A stretch of DNA of 64,000 nucleotides from Paraburkholderia youngii (lineage in GTDB: Bacteria > Pseudomonadota > Gammaproteobacteria > Burkholderiales > Burkholderiaceae). This document shows, piece by piece, positions 1 through 7,572 of this stretch. The notes below the pieces were generated by a model. The model saw only the letters and a list, made by a program, of their open reading frames with translations, searched no databases and was not told the DNA's origin. How positions within the stretch are numbered: the first letter of the stretch is position 1; every line of letters begins with the position of its first letter. Location: the NCBI RefSeq assembly GCF_013366925.1, contig NZ_JAALDK010000003.1:1-64000 (forward strand), written 5' to 3'. Position numbers and translations under genes: made by a program.

Positions 1-435
1 CGTGCGCTCGCAGCCACACTGGCATACGGTGCTCTGCGGCTCGTGGCGAATCTCTGTGCGCGGCAATTGCGCCGGCAGCGCTGCACGCTTCGGTTGCTGG
101 GGTAGCGGCTCGGCTGCGGCTTGCGGCTGAAGTTGCTCGAGCTCAGCTTCAATGGCGGCGAGATCCGCGTCAATCGCCTCATCCAGCAGATTCATCTGAT
201 CGCTGCTGAGCTGCTCGCTGCGCCTGCCGAACTGATGGCGTCTGAGAATCGATATCTCGTGGGTCAACTGGTCGATGCGGGTCTGCCGGTAGCGTAATTC
301 CCGCTCCTTCTCACCGACCTCCCGGGTCTTCTCTTCAATCTCCCGGTCTCTGTCTTCGACGCGCGCAATCAGTTGCGTGGCGAGCGCACGCAGCTGTTCC
401 GGGCTAAGAGCGTTGAGGTCGGCGGGCAGGTCCAT
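1..435 (-). CDS. tnpC: IS66 transposase TnpC, N-terminal part (cut by the window edge)
   Basis: The reading frame starts at an ATG at 435-433 (protein begins MDLPADLNAL) and is open to position 1. A charged coiled-coil-like helix (EEKTREVGEKERELRYRQ) comes first, then the IS66 landmark QFGRRSEQL. Next come a linker and the start of the zinc-finger-like region with CQCGCE. The catalytic DDE part lies outside the window. The same arrangement is complete in the second IS66 copy (27392-28924), which supports the start choice. TnpC is the DDE transposase of IS66 elements. Confidence 0.85.
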   Translation of the reverse strand, partial: MDLPADLNALSPEQLRALATQLIARVEDRDREIEEKTREVGEKERELRYRQTRIDQLTHEISILRRHQFGRRSEQLSSDQMNLLDEAIDADLAAIEAELEQLQPQAAAEPLPQQPKRAALPAQLPRTEIRHEPQSTVCQCGCERT

Positions 436-498
436 GCAGACGAGTCTGCCAGAACCCCGGAGAGCGCGAAAGCGCGACCGTATACGTCCCGAACGTCC

Positions 499-837
499 TC
501 AAACGACACGGATCACGCCGTCCGCGCCGATGCGCTGCCATGGCAAACCCACCACCAGACCGGCAAGTTGTTCCTGCGTGAGCGCATGTTGCTTTGGTTC
601 GCTACCAGCGCGCGGCCACGCGAACTGCCCCTGATTCAGCCGTCGCGCAGCCAGCCAGATGCCAATCCCATCGTGAACCAGCACCTTCAGGCGGTTGGCC
701 CGCCGGTTGGCAAAAAGGTAAGCATGGTGCGGATGCGCGGCGCCGAACACGGTGATCACCCGACCCAGCGCCGTATCGAAGCCGGCCCGCATGTCCAGCG
801 GGTCGACTGCCAGCCACACCTGATCGATGCGGATCAT
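499..837 (-). CDS. tnpB: IS66 accessory protein TnpB
   Basis: This 112-residue protein begins MIRIDQVWLA and carries the IS66 Orf2 pattern: LDMRAGFDT, then HHAYLFANRRANRLKVL, then GIGIWLAARRLNQG. TnpB is required with TnpA and TnpC for IS66 movement, although its biochemical role is not settled. The ATG at 837 overlaps the tnpA stop by four bases (ATGA), which points to translational coupling. A longer frame starting at 867 would overlap tnpA and was not chosen. Confidence 0.87.
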   Translation of the reverse strand: MIRIDQVWLAVDPLDMRAGFDTALGRVITVFGAAHPHHAYLFANRRANRLKVLVHDGIGIWLAARRLNQGQFAWPRAGSEPKQHALTQEQLAGLVVGLPWQRIGADGVIRVV

Positions 838-1226
838 GCAAGCCACTCGCGCAGCCAGGCAGCGCACTGCGCTGCCTCTGAGGTTGGCCAGCTAACCGTT
901 ATCGATTGGTCCGCGCGACGCACCTCGACGCGAATCTCAGCTGTGCGCGTGTTTCGCGTCTCAAGTGGCAGCGGTACAAATTCCGGCGCTGGCGCCGCTG
1001 CCAATGGCGCTGCCAGGTCGCTACGCGCCACGAGCACGCAATCGTTCGTTTCGGCCTGCTCGACCCAACGTCGAAGCAGATTGGCGTTCAGCTTGTGGTG
1101 CAACGCGATCGCCGCGAGCGACACCCCGGGCCCCTGGCAAGCTGCCACAACCTGAGCCTTGAACTCGACGCTGTAGCGCCGGCGGCGACGACGGCCTGGT
1201 GCCGCTGCTTCGTCAATAGTGTTCAC
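834..1226 (-). CDS. tnpA: IS66 accessory protein TnpA
   Basis: A 130-residue protein with an N-terminal basic stretch (GRRRRRRYSVEFKAQVV) followed by a helix-turn-helix typical of the IS66 Orf1/IS3 OrfA type (VSLAAIALHHKLNANLLRRW). It ends with a conserved IS66 tail (AQCAAWLREWL). The start is a GTG at 1226. A near-palindrome at 1228-1247 sits directly against this start, as it does in the second IS66. TnpA is thought to bind DNA and is needed for transposition. Confidence 0.85.
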   Translation of the reverse strand: MNTIDEAAAPGRRRRRRYSVEFKAQVVAACQGPGVSLAAIALHHKLNANLLRRWVEQAETNDCVLVARSDLAAPLAAAPAPEFVPLPLETRNTRTAEIRVEVRRADQSITVSWPTSEAAQCAAWLREWLA

Positions 1227-1227
1227 G

Positions 1228-1247
1228 GTCCACCTATTTAAGTGGAC
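1228..1247 (-). promoter_or_regulatory. Palindrome at the IS66 tnpA start
   Basis: The bases gtccacctatttaagtggac form an inverted repeat (gtccac ... gtggac) immediately before the GTG of tnpA. The other IS66 has a different palindrome at the matching place (26580-26604). In RNA it could fold and cover the ribosome site; in DNA it could be an operator. The function is inferred. Confidence 0.4.
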
Positions 1248-1301
1248 ACGATGCTCCCAAGACTCTCAACGCAACTCAAGATGGGATAACCGGGCGCTTA
1301 C

Positions 1302-1373
1302 GACGCACTTGATGGAGCGACCATCAATGTGATCAGCCCTTCGACCGGCGAAAGAATTGGCGTGGTCGCCTGC
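1302..1373 (+). pseudogene. Fragment of an aldehyde dehydrogenase gene
   Basis: This 72-bp stretch encodes [20 protein letters not shown] and a few further residues. It is nearly identical (two base differences seen by eye) to the minus-strand bases 13831-13760 near the start of the intact dehydrogenase gene at 12443-13876. It abuts the tip of the IS66 element, and similarity stops abruptly at 1373. It is the remnant of a second, related dehydrogenase gene, destroyed by insertion and deletion. It has no start and no product. Confidence 0.8.
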
Positions 1374-1397
1374 CACAGACAAACCAAATGACGCCCA

Positions 1398-1622
1398 TTA
1401 TGCGTTTCGCACCCGGATGGAGACGGGTGGCTTCCCCGCTGTGGATCGAAGAAACAAAAATCCACCGAGGAAGGGGATGCTCCAGAAATAACGCTGAACC
1501 GCATCAAGCAAGTGCGAATCCAGTTCGGCCTGCGAGACGGCGGCAAGCGTCAGCATCGCGACAATTGCCGGCGCGAGGCAACTAATAATTGCCTTCTCGA
1601 ACACTTCAAAGAACTTGGTCAT
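1398..1622 (-). CDS. Small hypothetical membrane protein
   Basis: A 74-residue protein beginning MTKFFEVFEK. A gggga ribosome site lies a few bases upstream of the ATG at 1622, which is why this start was preferred over one 14 codons earlier. Residues about 10-30 form a hydrophobic helix (ISCLAPAIVAMLTLAAVS), and a second apolar stretch follows (FWSIPFLGGFLFL), so it may span the inner membrane twice. No family was recognised. It stands alone between the dehydrogenase fragment and the three-gene cassette. Confidence 0.45.
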   Translation of the reverse strand: MTKFFEVFEKAIISCLAPAIVAMLTLAAVSQAELDSHLLDAVQRYFWSIPFLGGFLFLRSTAGKPPVSIRVRNA

Positions 1623-1708
1623 TGCTTCCCCGCGTAGCGCTTTGCACACTTTATATAACAGCAAATCTGCACAGTTGCTGACTTTGCGGGTCTGAGTCGC
1701 GTCGTACC

Positions 1709-2557
1709 CTACGCAGGCGTCTCGCCGACAGGAAGAAAACCTTCGGGCGGGTCCGTTCGCAAACTGATGTATTCAAGTCGCCACTGATCGATCTTTCGAA
1801 GATCTGCTAGTGAGAGACGTGTATCAGCGACGGCGACACAACTCTCGAGAGCAATTTCCTTAGCGTCCTCGGGCTTGCCATAGACGCTCGTGAACAGATC
1901 GGAAATCTCGCTCGCGGCCTTCTCGGCAGCGGCACGCGCAACGGGGCCGCCTTCTGTAGCATCATATGCAAGGGTAATGCGCAGAACGTAGGGTTCACCG
2001 CCGTCGAGGTCCTGAAATCGCGCGGCGTCGAGGTCAAAGAAAACGCCCACCAGATGGGCGTTGTATGGCTCGAGAAGCTTGCCGGTCAGTTGCTCAACCG
2101 TCTTGCCCTTATGTTTTCGGCGAAGGCGACTCTCGAACGCGTTCGGGAAAGCCGGACGACCATACCGCGCGGCCAGCCATTGCTTGAGCGCCCTCTTCTC
2201 ATCGGCATTCAGTGTGACCGACGCATCCGGAGCGGCAGCGATCGCATCGAACATCGCCGTATGGACCACCGTTCGAGCATCGTGACGCAGTTCAAGCACG
2301 AGCGTATGCCCTTCCCCGGTGGTGTAGCAGAGATGAAGCCGGCGTACGTTTCGGGCACGAGCGAACGTTGGGTCCACTGTCGCAACGATGTCCGCTACGA
2401 TGCACTCGACAGAGGGCTCCTTGTCGTTGGCGAGGTCGCAGTCGTGCGAGATGACAACGACGCGATGTTCGCCTTCATCAAACACGAGTCCGAGGCCCAA
2501 CGCATGAGCGTCAACCATGAGACTGCCTTGCCGCCAAGCACTGTCACGTCCCGGCAT
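1709..2557 (-). CDS. Conserved hypothetical protein with SHDCDL motif, third gene of the TIGR04255 cassette
   Basis: A 282-residue soluble-looking protein with no signal peptide or membrane segment. Near the N-terminus is the striking run VVVISHDCDLANDKEP, whose His, Cys and Asp residues could be catalytic or metal-binding. Further on, a basic region (RRKHKGKTVEQL) precedes a stretch with mixed helix and strand character (HLVGVFFDLDAARF). I could not name the family. The gene starts nine bases after the preceding stop, with a G-rich ribosome site (gaggggg), so it is the last gene of a three-gene operon. A bacterial conflict or stress function is possible, but nothing in the sequence proves it. 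Confidence 0.7.
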   Translation of the reverse strand: MPGRDSAWRQGSLMVDAHALGLGLVFDEGEHRVVVISHDCDLANDKEPSVECIVADIVATVDPTFARARNVRRLHLCYTTGEGHTLVLELRHDARTVVHTAMFDAIAAAPDASVTLNADEKRALKQWLAARYGRPAFPNAFESRLRRKHKGKTVEQLTGKLLEPYNAHLVGVFFDLDAARFQDLDGGEPYVLRITLAYDATEGGPVARAAAEKAASEISDLFTSVYGKPEDAKEIALESCVAVADTRLSLADLRKIDQWRLEYISLRTDPPEGFLPVGETPA

Positions 2558-2566
2558 CCCGCCCCC

Positions 2567-3178
2567 TCAGCGATCCTCGACAGCACCTGGAATCGAAACA
2601 TCCGATTGCCAGTCTGCTGTTGCTGGAGCCGCGGTATTCGACAGACCCGTGAGTGCATAGGACCGTTCCATTGCCCGAGCCTCTTCAATCAAAGTCTGCA
2701 CGGTCGCCGAACTGTCCTCACCGGCCTTCAGGATGTCGAACAGTGAGCGATCTTCAAACGCTTTCATTTTCAGGAGACTCGACGCACGCGCGACTCCTGC
2801 CGCCTTGAACGCGTCAGCGATCTGACTCAACGTCCTGATGCGCACGAGCTTGTCAGCGTCCGGCATCGACTCTTCGGACAGCCACTTGTAGACCGCCTGG
2901 CGCGACACGTCGAAGAGAACCGCAAGATCGCCAATAGCGGGATTCAGCACTGCGCGGACATTTTCCAGATGTTCCTTCGCCGTCCGGATATCCGCGCGCG
3001 GGCGCCTGCGCGGCGACCGCACCGCCGTGTCATCGCTGACAAAGAGCCCTGTTCGAGGTGAAAGGTACCCGCTCCAACTGTCTACGTTCTCAAGCGGATA
3101 TGCAGACCCCGTCCCAATGAACGGCCGCAGCATCACCGGGTAATGCTGCGCAGCGCCAATCGCTGGCAATGATTGCAT
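2567..3178 (-). CDS. Helix-turn-helix protein, second gene of the TIGR04255 cassette
   Basis: A 203-residue protein with a helix-turn-helix at about residues 78-105 (GDLAVLFDVSRQAVYKWL) that resembles the XRE/Cro or MerR-like recognition fold. The N-terminal 60 residues look poorly ordered, and the C-terminus is acidic and helical (TVQTLIEEARAMERSY). A good ribosome site (caggaga) stands eight bases before the ATG. It lies 21 bases after the TIGR04255-like gene and nine bases before the SHDCDL gene. It may regulate the cassette, or it may be a DNA-targeting part of it; the sequence does not decide. Confidence 0.7.
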   Translation of the reverse strand: MQSLPAIGAAQHYPVMLRPFIGTGSAYPLENVDSWSGYLSPRTGLFVSDDTAVRSPRRRPRADIRTAKEHLENVRAVLNPAIGDLAVLFDVSRQAVYKWLSEESMPDADKLVRIRTLSQIADAFKAAGVARASSLLKMKAFEDRSLFDILKAGEDSSATVQTLIEEARAMERSYALTGLSNTAAPATADWQSDVSIPGAVEDR

Positions 3179-3199
3179 ATGTCTGTCTCCTGATTAGTT

Positions 3200-4000
3200 T
3201 TACGACCAAGCCTTTAGGGCACGAGGCGTAACGATCGCCTCAAACGCCCGGCGGATGTCTCGGTGCAATGCCTCGAGCTGGCTCGCGAGCGACGCGAATT
3301 CAAGCGGAAATCTCCCCTGAACGAAATGGTCCGTGTCGATGACCGCATGACGCTGCGGCTCCTGCTTCGCGAACCGGTCTTTAATCACGAGTCCGTGCGG
3401 TGCCACGTCCGGCGGAAATCCAAGCGGAGCCACGGCGCGATGCACCCTCGCCACAAGGATGCCCCGGTCAGCCAAAACCCCCGGCTGCGTCTCGAATACC
3501 TGCTCGCTCGATGCTGATTGCTCAACCGCGCCAAACTGCACGCCGCACAGGCCGCCTGCAAGATACTGATCGACCGTCTCTGCCTCGCGCGGCTGCACAG
3601 CATCGAGGTACCGCAGACCTAGGCGACTCACGTGATCAAGACCCACAACTTTGTGAACGTGTTCAAGCCCGCGCAATCCAGTTGGCAAAAACTGTCGGTG
3701 CGTGTCGTAGTGGGTAGTATGAAAGGCGATGAACGTCGGGCTGAGCACAAAGCTGGACGTACGGTCTGCCGTAGTCATCCGCCAGACCTTCAGGGTCCCG
3801 ACTTTGGGGACAGGCGGTGCGTCATTAGCTTCAAAGACGAACTCCAGTTGCGGTATCGCCTGCTCTTCAAAGAGCGTATACCCGTCGCGGCGCAGCAGAT
3901 CCTGCACTTCCCCAGCGTATTTTTCCATCGCCGGGATCGGGTTGAACTGCGCCTGCAGCAAGGCATAGTAGACCGGCGCATTGGCCATTCGTCCATTCAT
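3200..4000 (-). CDS. TIGR04255-family-like protein, first gene of the cassette
   Basis: A 266-residue protein with the hallmarks of the sporadically distributed TIGR04255 family. These are an N-terminal phrase of the type PVYYALLQAQFNPI, a charged helix (EVQDLLRRDGYTLFEE), a strand (LKVWRMTTADRTSSFVLSP) and a conserved LGLRYLD in the middle. Its biochemical function is unknown. Members are scattered among distant bacteria, which suggests transfer. A second ATG lies four codons in (3988), so the start is not certain. It heads a minus-strand operon with the helix-turn-helix and SHDCDL proteins. Confidence 0.7.
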   Translation of the reverse strand: MNGRMANAPVYYALLQAQFNPIPAMEKYAGEVQDLLRRDGYTLFEEQAIPQLEFVFEANDAPPVPKVGTLKVWRMTTADRTSSFVLSPTFIAFHTTHYDTHRQFLPTGLRGLEHVHKVVGLDHVSRLGLRYLDAVQPREAETVDQYLAGGLCGVQFGAVEQSASSEQVFETQPGVLADRGILVARVHRAVAPLGFPPDVAPHGLVIKDRFAKQEPQRHAVIDTDHFVQGRFPLEFASLASQLEALHRDIRRAFEAIVTPRALKAWS

Positions 4001-4026
4001 GATCAGCGGGCGCGAAAACGTAAAGA

Positions 4027-4063
4027 GTTGACATTTCGGTTGTCAGTTTACACCGTAGTTGAC
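4027..4063. promoter_or_regulatory. Repeat-rich stretch upstream of the TIGR04255 cassette
   Basis: The stretch holds gttgac twice (4027-4032 and 4058-4063) around an imperfect dyad tgtcagtttaca (4041-4052). It lies just upstream of the first cassette gene, where an operator or promoter would be expected, and the cassette's own helix-turn-helix protein is the obvious candidate to bind. The rest of 4064-4755 holds no gene that I can support. Confidence 0.25.
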
Positions 4064-4755
4064 GCTCTCGCAAGGAGAACTGCTCAGAAGTGGCCCGCGG
4101 CGTGATGTCGCGGGGAGCGCTACGGCGCGGGACACCCGACGTGGCGTGGGAACGAGCGCACGCGGACCATGAACCGGGCCCTTATGTCCTCCACCGATCA
4201 CACCAGCGCATAGAGACCGGCCGCCTAACCAAAAACGGTGGCGTCGCTTCCCCGGCTCCGCCGCCGTGTTACGTCGACCGCGCCCGTGACGCATACGACC
4301 GCCCGCATCCGCCGCTGTCCCGAAATGACGGCCCGGATAGCCCCAACTATCCGAGCCTCAATTTGCGGAGTATTGTTGACGCCCCGTTAGCCGGCCCCAC
4401 TGTTTGAGGGTTCGTGGACAGCGCTGCGATGCCATTGAGGTGTGGCGCGGTCTACGCGAAATAGGTGCGCTACTGGGTTTGAACGGCACCCTCCAGACGA
4501 CACACCCATCCGTCCCGAACCCATTCATTTGCGATGCGAATCAGTGTTATCCAAACAATCGATTTTGTAGCTTCGGGCGAAATGCCGCATAGTCGCTTCC
4601 TGCGACGCGCGGCACAGCTTCCGACTATCCGCGCCGGAAAGAGAGCTTTCCTGACGTGCCCCGATGCAAGCGACTCTATCGGAGCGGGTATCCATCTGAA
4701 CGTCAAAATTAATTTTCTGCGTGAGCGGATACGAACAACCATCGGAGCCGTGGCA

Positions 4756-6204
4756 ATGACTGTATCGATCGTGATAGTGGGTGCTGGCTTTTGCGGGACG
4801 ATGACGGCCACATGGCTACTGTCGGATCAAACCGCAGAGCCCCTGTCGATCGCACTGGTCGATGACAGCTATAGCGTTTCGCGCGGTATTGCTTATCGGT
4901 CAGACGAAGAGGGGTGGCTCCTGAACGCCCCCGCACGGACCCTCAGTGTTGAGCGGGACAACGGCAACGGCTTTGTCGATTATTGCCGACAGCGGGGCCG
5001 TCCTGCCGAACCCGATGATTTCCTGCCACGTGCGTGGTACGGTGATTATCTTGCACATCTGCTAAAACAAGCCGTCGAAAACCGCGGGAAGCATCAGTTT
5101 TCTCAACATGACGGATACGCCGTCGCGCTGAAGCCCGTCGAGGATGGCCGAACGAAGGTTCATTTGCACACGGGTGTGGAGATTTCTGCCGATCACGTCG
5201 TCCTTGCGACCGGGCACAGCGATGGCCGCCGCTCCATCACTGTTGCAGCGACCGGTGGCGCTTCACTCGATCAACGTTTCCTCGCGAATCCCTGGGACGC
5301 AGTTAAACTGCGGACCGTGCCGGATGACAGCCATTTCTTCATGTGCGGGTCTGGTCTGACGGCACTCGACGTTGTTTACGCGCTGCACCGGCGCAGCGAA
5401 AAGTTGCGCTTCACGCTTATGTCCCGCCGTGGTTTGTTGCCTCAACACCACTGCCAGTCACCGCCGAGACTTCAGCCACAAGCGCGGCGGTCGCTTCTCG
5501 ATCAACTGGCCGCCGGCCCCAGGCATTGCATCACCGTCGTACGCAAAGTCATTGCTGAACATCGCGCGAGAGGCGGTGACTGGCGCGAGGTGATCGATAG
5601 CCTGCGTCCAGCGGTACCGCAGATCTGGTCAAACTGGTCTGAGGCCGACCGGCGCGCTTTCGTGCGCCATATTGCGCCTTACTGGGACACACATCGTCAC
5701 CGACAGCCAGCTTCCACGGCAGCGCTTGTCGCGTCACTCAGGATGAGTGGGCGTCTCTCGCTTATGGGGGGGCGAATCGAGACAATCAGCGCACATGGCG
5801 ACGGGCTGCTGCTGGCTATTCGCCCGCGCGCAGCAACGGGCTCGCGCGTTGTGCACGCATCGTATTTCGTGAATTGCACCGGTGTCGGGATGGCTCCAGC
5901 TCATCGAGCTACGGCGTCAGATACAGAACCGCATGCAGATTGCATACACCGGCCTATAGCACACGCGTGTGATTCTCTTTTTGATCAGTTACGGCGCGAC
6001 GGGATTGCAAAATTTGACTGGGCGGGGTTGTGTGTTGATGAGTCTTACCGCGTGGTTCGAGTCGATAGCTGTACGAATCCGTCTCTGTTTTATATTGGCC
6101 CTGCGCTTAGAAGACGCTTTTGGGAGGCGACGGCGGTGCCCGAATTGCTAATGCATATCGAGCGGATGACGGAGATCATAATGCGGCAGGTTTCTGCACA
6201 TTAA
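4756..6204 (+). CDS. FAD/NAD(P)-binding oxidoreductase-like protein (PF13454 type)
   Basis: A 482-residue protein whose N-terminus is a Rossmann dinucleotide fold (SIVIVGAGFCGTMTATWLL). Next comes the typical phrase for this family, RGIAYRSDEEGWLLNAPA, and later a second motif FFMCGSGLTALDVVYAL. The ATG at 4756 was chosen because it places the glycine-rich loop directly after the start; the same frame is open 74 codons upstream but without similarity. The C-terminal part (FYIGPALRRRFWEATAVPEL) is that of FAD/NAD(P)-binding proteins often annotated as hydroxyacylglutathione-hydrolase-like or pyridine-nucleotide oxidoreductases. The substrate is unknown. It stands alone on the plus strand. Confidence 0.75.
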   Translation: MTVSIVIVGAGFCGTMTATWLLSDQTAEPLSIALVDDSYSVSRGIAYRSDEEGWLLNAPARTLSVERDNGNGFVDYCRQRGRPAEPDDFLPRAWYGDYLAHLLKQAVENRGKHQFSQHDGYAVALKPVEDGRTKVHLHTGVEISADHVVLATGHSDGRRSITVAATGGASLDQRFLANPWDAVKLRTVPDDSHFFMCGSGLTALDVVYALHRRSEKLRFTLMSRRGLLPQHHCQSPPRLQPQARRSLLDQLAAGPRHCITVVRKVIAEHRARGGDWREVIDSLRPAVPQIWSNWSEADRRAFVRHIAPYWDTHRHRQPASTAALVASLRMSGRLSLMGGRIETISAHGDGLLLAIRPRAATGSRVVHASYFVNCTGVGMAPAHRATASDTEPHADCIHRPIAHACDSLFDQLRRDGIAKFDWAGLCVDESYRVVRVDSCTNPSLFYIGPALRRRFWEATAVPELLMHIERMTEIIMRQVSAH

Positions 6205-6870
6205 ACGCGAGCGCATTGCCTGACAGGGGCGTGGATGCAAGCGGGTTCTGTCGCAGTAAGATCGAGAGGTCGGTCAAGACCGATATGGCATGGATTCCTT
6301 GTCCAGCCAGCGAATAGAACTGATGTGCGGGAGTTTGCCAAACGCCGCCATCGTTCAATTTCCCCTTGACGATCATGTGCATGACTTCGATGCCACCTAG
6401 ATGCTATGTGGGAGGGCAGCGGCAGTAAGCCCGACTGGAGTAAAACGGGATTTGCACACTCGTTTTCTCCGAAGGAGCACGCAAACGGGCGCGCCTGACG
6501 CAGCCCTTCCACACAGCATCTAGGGGCCGTTTTCATTCGATGAAATGTGCTTACATCTTGTCTTTTGCGCGAGCAGGCCAAGATGATTCGAACGTTATTG
6601 AGCGATGAAACGCTTGCCGGGCAAGGAAGGCGATCCAGAGGACGGCTTCGACAATCGTTCGTCAGCGTAGACCGCCCGCCTTGGATCATTCGCCAGACAT
6701 CGCTTCGCAACGATGCACGTTGGCTCGCATGCCATCATGCGCGAAATGGCGTGACGCGTAATCAATAAGCGTAGGCACGTCAGGTGATACCAGCCGGTGT
6801 CCGACGCACTTGCGTCGGACAAACTCTCGATGCCGCGTCCGGAGGCATCCATCAACGATCTGGTGACGAC
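6205..6870. other. Intergenic stretch without a supported gene
   Basis: No convincing gene was found between the FAD-binding protein and the small gene pair. A 68-codon minus-strand frame at 6176-6382 has reasonable composition (GQGIHAISVLTDLSILLRQN), but it overlaps the end of the preceding gene and has no recognisable family. It may be a gene tail or chance. Confidence 0.4.
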
Positions 6871-7164
6871 ATGGACATGAATGGTGTGATGACGGAAGAG
6901 GACGGCGGTGCGCCGCCTTCGCCGGGGGAAGCGGCCATCCTTGAGGAAGCATGCTGGCTGGCCGACTCGGGCCGCTACGCCGACTTCATAGACATCGAGA
7001 ACGTGCTGCGTTTTGGTTACGGGCTGACCAATGCGCGGGCCCTGCTTGACCGGTATCTGGTTCGCAGGATGCTGAACCGCCGCTGCGCGGATGCCCGCGA
7101 CGAGCGGCTGGTAGGGCGGTGCAGCATGAGATTCTGCGCTCATCCGATGGCAGAGGACGCATGA
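6871..7164 (+). CDS. Small hypothetical protein, first of a coupled pair
   Basis: A 97-residue protein beginning MDMNGVMTEED. The core looks helical and ordered (LEEACWLADSGRYADFIDIE, then NARALLDRYLVRRMLNRRC). The ATG at 6871 places the acidic, proline-containing leader before this core; the open frame reaches further upstream without a ribosome site. The stop overlaps the start of the next small gene (ATGA), so the two are probably translated together. I do not recognise the family. Insertion sequences begin just downstream, so this may be cargo or phage/plasmid-derived. Confidence 0.55.
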   Translation: MDMNGVMTEEDGGAPPSPGEAAILEEACWLADSGRYADFIDIENVLRFGYGLTNARALLDRYLVRRMLNRRCADARDERLVGRCSMRFCAHPMAEDA

Positions 7165-7349
7165 CACCACGCGAAGCGCAGAACATTCTCTATGCGGCGT
7201 TCGTGGCTGCGGCCCTGATCGTGCAGGCCCAGCCGTACCGGGACGACGTGCACGCGCAGCGCCGGTTCGAGCAAATTGTCAACCGGCTTCTATCGGAGCA
7301 CGTGCCCCGAGGCATGAGCGTGGCGGAGTTTATCCAGCACGCCGGATGA
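7161..7349 (+). CDS. Small hypothetical protein, second of a coupled pair
   Basis: A 62-residue protein beginning MTPREAQNILYAAFVAAALI, with an amphipathic to hydrophobic first helix and a basic middle (DDVHAQRRFEQIVNRLLSEH). It ends with a conserved-looking GMSVAEFIQHA. Its ATG overlaps the stop of the preceding gene by four bases. The family was not recognised. The coupling suggests that the two products act together. Confidence 0.5.
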   Translation: MTPREAQNILYAAFVAAALIVQAQPYRDDVHAQRRFEQIVNRLLSEHVPRGMSVAEFIQHAG

Positions 7350-7572
7350 CCGGCCCCCACACTGTCATCGGGCGCATTGAACCTTAGGGCAACGCTGAAC
7401 AAGCCGTTGAATAACTGGAGCCCGGCGTAAACACAGGCAGATTCATCGTGGGTGAAGCTTTCCGCCTGCACTTCGCGCCGACTAGCAGGTTGCTGAAGTA
7501 CCGCTGAAACACGTCATCGCGCAGAGTTCGTGAAGCGTTGATAGATGAACCACCACTTGCCCACTGGAGATC

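Larger units (their letters stand above)
1..1301 (-). mobile_element. IS66-family element, left part beyond the window
   Basis: Three genes in the order tnpA, tnpB, tnpC run on the minus strand and the element continues past position 1. The visible terminal inverted repeat is at about 1278-1301 and ends in cgcttac. It matches the end pattern of the complete IS66 at 26527-28979 (gtaagc at the outer tip, catcttg at the inner end). The element is a different IS66 from the second one, because the proteins are only moderately alike. The outer neighbour is a fragment of an aldehyde dehydrogenase gene, so the insertion or a later deletion broke that gene. The target duplication cannot be checked because the other end is outside. 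Confidence 0.85.
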
